NCBI RefSeq assembly: GCF_002994655.1
Contig: NZ_PPDL01000026.1
Location: 1 to 40,800 of the forward strand
DNA: 40,800 nucleotides
DNA from: Corynebacterium sp. 13CS0277
Lineage (GTDB): Bacteria; Actinomycetota; Actinomycetes; Mycobacteriales; Mycobacteriaceae
Direction of reading: 5' to 3'
Made by a program: the position numbers and the translations under genes. The notes beneath the pieces are model-generated. The model searched no databases, was not told the origin of the DNA, and saw only the letters and a program-made list of their open reading frames with translations. The number at the start of each line of letters is the position of its first letter. Within the stretch, counting starts at the first letter, position 1. Shown here piece after piece: positions 1 through 6,836 of the stretch.

Positions 1-106
1 CGCCGAGGGCCTTGGCGGCGGCTCGGACGCTGACTCCGTGAGCGATTGCGCGCCGCAGGGTACGGATCGTGCTCTGCGCGACTCCGGGGATTGTAGGTGG
101 TTGCAC
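1..106 (-). CDS. Partial hypothetical protein, helix-turn-helix-like N-terminus
   Basis: An open frame starts with GTG at 104-106 and runs off the left edge of the window, giving 35 codons. An AAAGG ribosome site lies 7 bases before the GTG. The visible peptide has the pattern PGVAQSTIRTLRRAI followed by GVSVRAAAKALG, which resembles the paired helices of a DNA-binding helix-turn-helix as found in transposases and regulators. It reads away from the porin terminator on the same strand. The fragment is too short to name a family, and the HTH reading is inference. Confidence 0.45.
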   Translation of the reverse strand, partial: MQPPTIPGVAQSTIRTLRRAIAHGVSVRAAAKALG

Positions 107-168
107 GGATTGACCTTTCGGTTAACCGTGTTGCAACGACCACTTGAATCTAAGCTGCCCAGCGCAGC

Positions 169-203
169 AAAAACACCGCCGCCCCGCGAGGGGACGACGG
201 TGT
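169..203 (-). terminator. Rho-independent terminator of the porin genes
   Basis: The arms at 174-185 and 191-202 pair over about 12 positions with two mismatches around a 5-base loop. On the minus strand the hairpin is followed directly by a T run (A run at 169-173). It lies about 47 bases after the stop codon of the last porA copy. Confidence 0.85.
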
Positions 204-249
204 CGGAATGCTCGACGCGCATCAACTGCGCGTCATGCACGAAGTGGTC

Positions 250-414
250 TTACTTGACCAGGCCGAGCAGCTTGGAGATCGCGGTAGCGACCTTGCCGAA
301 GGGCTCGAGGAAAGCAGCAATGGTGCTGAAGTCGAACTCGGTCTTGCCTTCGCCGGAGAAGGACTTGCCGCCAGCCTCAGAGAAGGTGGCCATGTTCTGC
401 AGGAACTCCATCAT
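250..414 (-). CDS. porA: PorA-like mycomembrane porin, copy 1
   Basis: This 54-aa protein lacks a signal peptide and consists of amphipathic helix, as in corynebacterial PorA (45 aa in C. glutamicum). It carries FSGEG at residues 19-23, which lines up with the LSGSG segment of C. glutamicum PorA where, as I recall, Ser15 is O-mycoloylated. The equivalent here would be Ser20. It also has LEPFG, shared with the second copy. The first of two adjacent ATG codons (412-414) is chosen because AAAGGA lies 8 bases upstream. PorA and PorH together form the main cation-selective channel of the outer mycomembrane in C. glutamicum. This is the last gene of the porin cluster, followed by a strong terminator. 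Identification rests on length, motif and context, because sequence similarity in this family is low. Confidence 0.75.
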   Translation of the reverse strand: MMEFLQNMATFSEAGGKSFSGEGKTEFDFSTIAAFLEPFGKVATAISKLLGLVK

Positions 415-511
415 GGAATTAATCCTTTCAGTATGTGGGGTGGTGGTGTTGCGGCACGAGCCGCTGCCCTGGCCCGACAGAATGCGTCAGGCCAGGAGAA
501 AGGGCTTCGCC

Positions 512-640
512 TTAGGAGGAGAAGCGCTCCAGGCCAGCCAGCTGACCGATAGCGGCCGGAACGTTCTTGACCAGAGCGACGAAGTTAGCAACGAAGGTGC
601 CGAAGTCGCCGAGAACGGTCTTAACGACGGAAAGATCCAT
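512..640 (-). CDS. porH: PorH-like mycomembrane porin, copy 1
   Basis: This is a 42-aa protein starting MDLSVVKTVLGDF and ending in FSS. C. glutamicum PorH starts MDLSLLKETLGNY and also ends in FSS, and its penultimate Ser is, as I recall, the O-mycoloylation site. Ser41 would be the equivalent here. There is no signal peptide. ATG at 638-640 follows GAGGAG by about 8 bases. It pairs with the porA copy downstream, and a consensus TATAAT lies about 100 bases upstream, suggesting its own promoter. It is about 60% identical to the second PorH copy by eye. PorH is the partner subunit of PorA in the heteromeric channel. Confidence 0.85.
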   Translation of the reverse strand: MDLSVVKTVLGDFGTFVANFVALVKNVPAAIGQLAGLERFSS

Positions 641-737
641 GGTGGGTCTCCTCGAATAGATTGATGCGGGGCGACGGTTTCGACCCCACGGGAAAGGAAA
701 GCAGCCGCCCTGTGTCCAGGACAGTCGCTTCTGTGGA

Positions 738-743
738 ATTATA
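738..743 (-). promoter_or_regulatory. Putative -10 element for the porH1-porA1 pair
   Basis: A perfect TATAAT on the minus strand lies 95 bases before the porH1 ATG, between the two porin pairs. No good -35 hexamer is visible at the usual distance, which is common in corynebacterial sigma-A promoters. It implies that this pair can be transcribed independently of the upstream pair. Confidence 0.55.
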
Positions 744-846
744 GCCCCCTTGGTGGGAGCATGCGCCAGAATCACACATCACCTGATGCGCATCCTGGCA
801 AGTTCATTGGGACTGTCGCACGAGGCGCGCAATCCGTTACAAGCTC

Positions 847-999
847 TTACTTGGCCAGGTCAGCCATGTCGCCGGCAGCGCCGAAGAACTCGCCGAAGGG
901 CTCGAAGAAGTCAGCCAGGTTCTTCAGGAAGGAGCCCTCGCCGGAGAAACCAGCGAGCTCGTTCAGGAAGTTGACGACCATGTCGAAGAATGCGTCCAT
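847..999 (-). CDS. porA: PorA-like mycomembrane porin, copy 2
   Basis: This 50-aa, Phe-rich, acidic amphipathic peptide has no signal sequence. FSGEG at residues 18-22 repeats the segment seen in copy 1 and places Ser19 at the position of the mycoloylated Ser of C. glutamicum PorA. FFEPFG is also shared with copy 1. ATG at 997-999 follows AAGGA by 5 bases. It lies between porH2 upstream and porH1 downstream, making a second porH-porA unit. No clear terminator follows it, so readthrough into porH1 is possible. The family call is from context and motif. The two PorA copies have diverged more than the two PorH copies. Confidence 0.7.
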   Translation of the reverse strand: MDAFFDMVVNFLNELAGFSGEGSFLKNLADFFEPFGEFFGAAGDMADLAK

Positions 1000-1069
1000 G
1001 AGGAATCCTTAAAGACTCAGATAGCGGTGGGGGTGGGATCCCAGCCCTGTAGCCGGGATGGCTCCTCGA

Positions 1070-1201
1070 TTAGGAGGAGAACTTGCCGCTCACCTTGGCG
1101 AGCTGCTCCACCATCTTGGGGAACTTCTCAACCATGGTCACGAGCGCGTCAACGAAAGAGCCGAAGTCGCCGAGGACGGTCTTCACGACGGAGATGTCCA
1201 T
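1070..1201 (-). CDS. porH: PorH-like mycomembrane porin, copy 2
   Basis: This 43-aa protein starts MDISVVKTVLGDFGSF and ends GKFSS, closely matching copy 1 and the N- and C-terminal signatures of C. glutamicum PorH. The penultimate Ser42 is the candidate O-mycoloylation site. There is no export signal, as is typical of this family. ATG at 1199-1201 follows an AGGAG site. It is the first gene of the porin cluster and the one nearest groEL2, which is the order I recall from C. glutamicum. The duplicated porH-porA unit points to expansion of the porin repertoire. Confidence 0.85.
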   Translation of the reverse strand: MDISVVKTVLGDFGSFVDALVTMVEKFPKMVEQLAKVSGKFSS

Positions 1202-1293
1202 ATTGTCTCCTAGGGTCGGAGCCAGCCTCAGGATTGGCCGGCTTACAAGAGGTTTTTCACGGACTTGCGCACGAGGCACACGTCACGTTGTTA

Positions 1294-1323
1294 ACGCTAT
1301 GCGGCAACCGCGCTGCCCGTCAA
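1294..1323 (-). promoter_or_regulatory. Putative promoter of the porin cluster
   Basis: On the minus strand, TTGACG (1318-1323) is followed after an 18-base spacer by TAGCGT (1294-1299), about 93 bases before the porH2 ATG. The -35 is good and the -10 moderate. This would drive porH2-porA2 and possibly the whole cluster. Confidence 0.4.
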
Positions 1324-1932
1324 CCGATTTCACACACAGACCGCGAATCCATGCAGTTTCCCCGCCGAGACCTGTAACACAGGCAGCATCACCCGATTAC
1401 TACGGTTGACCTGCATGTTTCACAGGTGTCACACATGTGCAGCCCCGCCACAGAGGGCCACTGCCATGTCGAGGCAACGCGATATTTCCCACACTCGCCA
1501 CGCGCCCGCACCCCCTGAGCTGGGAGAAAAGGAAAGTCAAAAATTTTCCCTCTTCACCCCCACATAGGGGTAGTTTTCCTGTGTCTTTGCTGTGTCTTCA
1601 CCGCCACCACTCCCCCGCGGGCACGCCCCGCACCTCACTGATTCACCCAAATCAACCAGACCAAATGCCTGCGTTCACATTCCTGTGAGCCCACTTCACG
1701 GCAAAGGCCACCAGTTGACACGACCTGCTGGGGGCGTCTACACGCGCGGTGGGGAACTCCTCGCACACAACGGGCACCGAATCCCGCAGAGAGGGGCTCA
1801 CAGCGCTGCACGCTCGCAGAGAGACACCTCCACCACCTCCTGGACACTTCGTCCGCACCGCGCCGCCACTGACGCGCCCCAGTCCGGTCGACACACGATC
1901 CGGCAGCACCGCCTGTGCCCACTACAGCACGA

Positions 1933-1966
1933 AGCCCGCCCCCACCGGGTGTGGTGGGGGCGGGCT
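1933..1966 (-). terminator. Strong hairpin after groEL2
   Basis: A perfect 14-bp inverted repeat (arms 1933-1946 and 1953-1966, 6-base loop) lies about 50 bases after the groEL2 stop. The T tail on the minus strand is weak, so it may act as an intrinsic terminator or as a 3'-end stabiliser. Confidence 0.7.
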
Positions 1967-2016
1967 GGGGTTCCGTGCGGCGTCAGGCCGCGCGGTGTGA
2001 GCGTGTGGCTGGGGGC

Positions 2017-3681
<1,665 letters not shown>

Positions 3682-3758
3682 TCAACTGTCTGGTTGTTTT
3701 TTGTTCGTGTCGATGCGTGCGCATCGTGCAAGTCACGGTGGCGCATCCGCCACAGTTT

Positions 3759-3785
3759 CTAGCACTCGAGGGTGTCAAGTGCTAA
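3759..3785. promoter_or_regulatory. CIRCE operator (HrcA site) of groEL2
   Basis: CTAGCACTC, a 9-base spacer and AAGTGCTAA match the CIRCE consensus (TTAGCACTC-N9-GAGTGCTAA) at 8 of 9 positions in each arm with exact spacing. A TTGACA -35-like hexamer for groEL2 lies inside it on the minus strand (3773-3778), so bound HrcA would block polymerase. Confidence 0.92.
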
Positions 3786-3882
3786 CCACCGTTGTAGCAG
3801 CCCCGCCCGAGCGAGTGCAACAAAGTTGAGCCCTGTTCGCTCATAGCGCACAACCACCAGCACCCCACCCCCGACAGCACGC

Positions 3883-3905
3883 TGCCCGGGATCTTCCCCG
3901 GGGCA
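3883..3905. terminator. Possible terminator hairpin of the ten-gene block
   Basis: TGCCCGGG (3883-3890) pairs with the complementary arm at 3897-3905 with one bulged base around a 6-base loop. It lies about 50 bases after the last stop codon of the minus-strand block. There is no T run, so an intrinsic terminator role is uncertain. Confidence 0.35.
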
Positions 3906-3955
3906 CGTCCCCCAATCCCTTCCCGGGTGCCGACCCGCACCGGCCGGGGGCGGGT

Positions 3956-4249
3956 TTAGGAGAAGAAGTGCTCGAGGGCGTGCGTCGACCAGCCCAGCAC
4001 CATCAATGCCACCACCACACCGGTGGCCACAATGCCCGCCCCGATCGCGAACCACGCCGCCCCCGTCGACACCGCAGTGGCCTCCGCCGCTTTCGCGCGC
4101 GCCTCGTCGAGGGCGTCCGCCTGCTCTGCGCGCAAGGGTTCCGCGGGTTCCGCGCGGGTGGTCTCCGGCTCGCGGGGCACCTGGTAGGGGCTCGTGGTGA
4201 ACCCGCCGAAGGGGTCGGCGAGCTCGTCGAAGGAGAAATTGTTACTCAT
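3956..4249 (-). CDS. Small single-TM protein with DPFG motif, last gene of the GTPase/tubulin-like block
   Basis: I do not recognise a family. The 97-aa protein has an N-terminal cytoplasmic-looking region with FDELADPFGGF (residues 7-17), a Glu/Ala-rich probable helix (about 31-60), and one transmembrane segment at about 63-86 followed by a short tail ending EHFFS. DPFG matches the (N/D)PF(A/G) motif found in acidic tails of other proteins of this block and in PknG. It is separated by 88 bases from the 99-aa gene upstream and is the last gene before the divergence to the groEL2 region. It may anchor or tether components at the membrane, which is inference. Confidence 0.7.
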   Translation of the reverse strand: MSNNFSFDELADPFGGFTTSPYQVPREPETTRAEPAEPLRAEQADALDEARAKAAEATAVSTGAAWFAIGAGIVATGVVVALMVLGWSTHALEHFFS

Positions 4250-4337
4250 GGGCAGTCACACCAAAGACGACAAGAAACGACAAGGGAAGAACAGGGACAA
4301 ACATCACGCGCAGGCTTTTCGTACCAGCTGCGCGCGG

Positions 4338-4637
4338 CTATTTGCCGCGGAACCAGCGGCCCCGGGGTTTCTTCTCCCGGGTGGGGCCGATGACTTGCGG
4401 CTGCCGGGCCTGCACCTGCGCGCGGGCCGCCAAATGATCCGCGGCCTCAGGCGTCTGCCCGGCGCGCCCGCCCCAGTCGGGGGTCGCGGTGCGGCTCGGC
4501 GACGCCGTGGCCGTGATGGCGGGGAAGCTGTCGCTGGGGGCCTCGGGCGCGGGTTCGGGTAGCTGCCACGCGTCGACGGCGGCCACGGGGATGTCGGCGG
4601 CGTACATGGCTGCCGCCCGGTCAAACCATCCGGCCAT
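4338..4637 (-). CDS. 99-aa hypothetical protein of the GTPase/tubulin-like block
   Basis: This is a family I do not recognise. It begins MAGWFDRAAAMYAADIP, has a central low-complexity Pro/Ser/Ala region, and ends in a basic stretch (TREKKPRGRWFRGK). The ATG at 4635-4637 is chosen over upstream in-frame codons because a near-perfect GGAAGGAGG site lies 6 bases before it. It has no transmembrane segment or signal peptide. It sits 68 bases after the GTPase gene and 88 bases before the small TM protein, so it is probably co-transcribed. The basic C-terminus could bind nucleic acid, lipid head groups or an acidic partner, and nothing in the sequence decides between these. Confidence 0.65.
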   Translation of the reverse strand: MAGWFDRAAAMYAADIPVAAVDAWQLPEPAPEAPSDSFPAITATASPSRTATPDWGGRAGQTPEAADHLAARAQVQARQPQVIGPTREKKPRGRWFRGK

Positions 4638-4705
4638 GGCGGCCCTCCTTCCTTGCAGTGTGGGGTTGTGTGGGTGTGCGGGGTGTGTGAGCGTGCAGGC
4701 TCGTC

Positions 4706-5806
4706 CTAGGTGTCCTCGGCGGTGAACAGGCCGACGGTGGCGAACATGGCGCGCAGCGGGTCCAAGCACCTAAAAGGCGCGATCCCGGAGCGGCTCACCC
4801 GGTCTCCTTCCGGCGGGGCGCCCAGCGCGGACACGGCGAAGCACTGGTAGGGGTAGGGGTGCTCCCCCAGCATGGGCTGCGCCAGCTGGGACAGCATCAT
4901 CGTCGCGCCCAGGCACTGCAGGAGGGATTGCACCTCCCAGTGGAGCAGCTCTTGGTCTTTCATCCGGAAGGGGGCATCCAGGTCGCTGGATTCCCGCCGG
5001 AAACCGGCCCCGCAGTTACTCATGACGCGCTGCCAGTTCACATGGGTGTTGCCGTCGTAGTACTGGTCGACCTGGTTGACGTTGGCGAGGTACTGCATGG
5101 TGTCGAACTTGCTCAGCGTGAGCGCCATGTAGGGCCGGGCTTCCGCCCCCAGCACCCGCAGCACGTTCTGCAGCACGACCGCCGGATCATCGTCGCCGAC
5201 TTCGTGGCGGGGCACCGCCCCTTGGAGCAGTTCGCGGATTTGGCTCACCCGCATCGGGTCGAAGAGGAAGATGATGCGGTCCGCGTAGCGGAAGAACGTG
5301 AGATCGTCTTTGCGGGCCTCGAAGTTTTCTTCCTTCAGGTCCTCGCCGGCGACGTCGCGGAACACCACGAAAATCTTCTGCGGGCTCCGATTGCCATTCT
5401 CATCCTTCCGGTCGAACATCCCCAGGTCGAAGATGAGCGGCTTGCGCTGGTACGCGTCCGCGGACGCCGAGGACGGCGTCGACGGCAGCAACCCCATGTG
5501 GGTAAACAGGGGCTTTTCGTACTTCTCCCGGTAGGTGCGCCGCGTGTATTCGTCGGCGGGGCGGAAGATCGCCCCGTTGGCGACGGCCAGCTGCTCCAGG
5601 AGCTTGACGACCACCGCAATGTAGAGCGACTTGCCGCTCGCGCGGGCACCCGCCATCGCGAACGTGATGACCCCACTGCCCTGCCAGCCTTCGGGCAGGG
5701 GGCAGTCCTCGGCGTCGACGAAGGGGGATGCGGTGGCATCCGGCGGCATCTGTTTAAAGGTGTACGGGCAGCGCGTCAGCAGTCGCCCTTCGAAGTGTGT
5801 GCTCAC
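4706..5806 (-). CDS. TRAFAC-type P-loop GTPase (DO-GTPase2-like)
   Basis: This 366-aa protein has recognisable GTPase motifs: the P-loop GARASGKS at 53-60, a G3-like DVAG at 151-154 after a hydrophobic strand (KIFVVFR), and a G4-like SKFD at 232-235, a variant of (N/T)KxD. The N-terminus has CPYTFKQMPPDA, resembling the short leader before the P-loop in bacterial GTPases found with GAP1 proteins. The GTG start (5804-5806) follows GGAAGGA by 7 bases and lies 3 bases past the stop of the vWA gene, so the two are translationally linked. It probably acts as the nucleotide switch of the block, with the GAP1-like protein as partner. The GTPase assignment is fairly firm. The subfamily name is from memory and the substrate is unknown. 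Confidence 0.78.
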   Translation of the reverse strand: MSTHFEGRLLTRCPYTFKQMPPDATASPFVDAEDCPLPEGWQGSGVITFAMAGARASGKSLYIAVVVKLLEQLAVANGAIFRPADEYTRRTYREKYEKPLFTHMGLLPSTPSSASADAYQRKPLIFDLGMFDRKDENGNRSPQKIFVVFRDVAGEDLKEENFEARKDDLTFFRYADRIIFLFDPMRVSQIRELLQGAVPRHEVGDDDPAVVLQNVLRVLGAEARPYMALTLSKFDTMQYLANVNQVDQYYDGNTHVNWQRVMSNCGAGFRRESSDLDAPFRMKDQELLHWEVQSLLQCLGATMMLSQLAQPMLGEHPYPYQCFAVSALGAPPEGDRVSRSGIAPFRCLDPLRAMFATVGLFTAEDT

Positions 5807-5809
5807 AAC

Positions 5810-6757
5810 CTAGTCCTTCCCTGCCAACGCGGACAGTGTGTGCTGCGCCGCGGGCGCCATCGCCACAATGTCGCCGGCTAAGACGTGCTCAGCCAACTCC
5901 GGCGTGAACAGAGTGTACGTCGTCCCCGGGGACCCCGGGGCCGGCGGCACCGGGGTGAGCACGTGCACCGTGCCCGGGTACTGCCGCAGCGCGGCCGGCA
6001 CATCGTCGCTGAGCACCAGCACCGCATCACCCGGGTGAATATCAGTCGCATCGATCCCCCACCCCGCGGAGGCGTAGTCAGGCGCCTGGGCGGCGAAACT
6101 CGTCACCGCATCCGGCCCCGCATCGACCGCCACCGCCGGCGACTGGGAGGTTGCCACCGTCATCCGCCGCCCCTGCGCGGCCACGCTGACGATGCCGGCC
6201 GCGAACGCCGCCATCGCCTCACACAGGCGGTCATCCACCACCCACCGCATCGACGCACTCACATCAAAAATGACGGTGATATCGCGGCGCCGCCCCGGCG
6301 GGAGGGAATCCACCCCAATACTGCTGCGCAGGGCGCTGCGCACCCCCGCCGCCACGGGCGACAAGGGCTCATCCACCGACTGATCTGCCACCTGGATACG
6401 CATCGTGCCCTCGTGCTCCACGAGGGTTGCCAGGGGGAACGTCGACAGGTTGGACACGTCAAACGCCGGCAGCTGCATGACAATGTCGTCGGCGCGGGTC
6501 CGGCCAATGATCGTAAAACTCACATACGCGGTCGTGTGGGCCGGAAAATTCCGCACCCCCGCCGGGCTCAAGTGCACCACGGCAGGACCAGTGAAGTCCC
6601 GCACCATGAGCTTCTGCCCACTGCGCTTCGAGGTGCACTCAGCAACCTGCGCATGAAACGCATGATTGCCTGTCAGGCTGATGGTGAAAAAGCCCCGCAG
6701 GTCCCGCGGCAGGCGGGTATCGAAACTCACCCCGGGGGCGAGTGTTACTTGCTGCAC
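5810..6757 (-). CDS. Cytosolic von Willebrand factor A domain protein
   Basis: This 315-aa protein has an N-terminal beta-rich region (1-150) of unknown family followed by a vWA domain. The MIDAS metal site is clear: DITVIFDVSASM, with DxSxS at 165-169. No signal peptide or transmembrane segment is present, so it should act in the cytoplasm. The GTG start at 6755-6757 follows GGAGG by 6 bases. It lies between the GAP1-like gene (79-base gap containing hexamer repeats) and the GTPase gene (3-base gap). vWA domains bind protein ligands through a metal ion. Here it is likely to bridge or sense another component of the block. It differs from the secreted vWA protein upstream in having a canonical DxSxS site. 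Confidence 0.85.
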   Translation of the reverse strand: MQQVTLAPGVSFDTRLPRDLRGFFTISLTGNHAFHAQVAECTSKRSGQKLMVRDFTGPAVVHLSPAGVRNFPAHTTAYVSFTIIGRTRADDIVMQLPAFDVSNLSTFPLATLVEHEGTMRIQVADQSVDEPLSPVAAGVRSALRSSIGVDSLPPGRRRDITVIFDVSASMRWVVDDRLCEAMAAFAAGIVSVAAQGRRMTVATSQSPAVAVDAGPDAVTSFAAQAPDYASAGWGIDATDIHPGDAVLVLSDDVPAALRQYPGTVHVLTPVPPAPGSPGTTYTLFTPELAEHVLAGDIVAMAPAAQHTLSALAGKD

Positions 6758-6770
6758 GAGGCACCTCCAC

Positions 6771-6800
6771 TAGGACTAGGACTCAGGCTCAGGCTCAGGC
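6771..6800. repeat. Hexamer repeats in the GAP1-vWA gap
   Basis: Two TAGGAC units (6771-6782) are followed by three TCAGGC units (6783-6800), placed between the GAP1-like stop and the ribosome site of the vWA gene. Such tracts can expand or contract by slippage and so change the spacing between the two genes. Confidence 0.8.
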
Positions 6801-6836
6801 TCACAAGGATCACGACACGGGTCGATCCAGGCATAC

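Larger units (their letters stand above)
1202..2016. other. 815-base intergenic region between groEL2 and the porin cluster
   Basis: No convincing gene is present. The short open frames here lack ribosome sites and family resemblance. The part near the porins holds the putative promoter and several short palindromes built from CTGTG/CACAG: 1371-1383 (CCTGTAACACAGG), and the stretch 1420-1440 with CACAGGTGTCACA and CACATGTG. The middle, about 1530-1690, is strikingly C-rich and G-poor on the plus strand. The end near groEL2 carries its terminator. Confidence 0.6.

Noticed and set aside
6771..6800. Hexamer repeats as a classical phase-variation switch
   Set aside because: Hexamers do not shift the reading frame and lie outside the main genes, so on/off switching by frameshift is not possible. 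Only a spacing effect remains.
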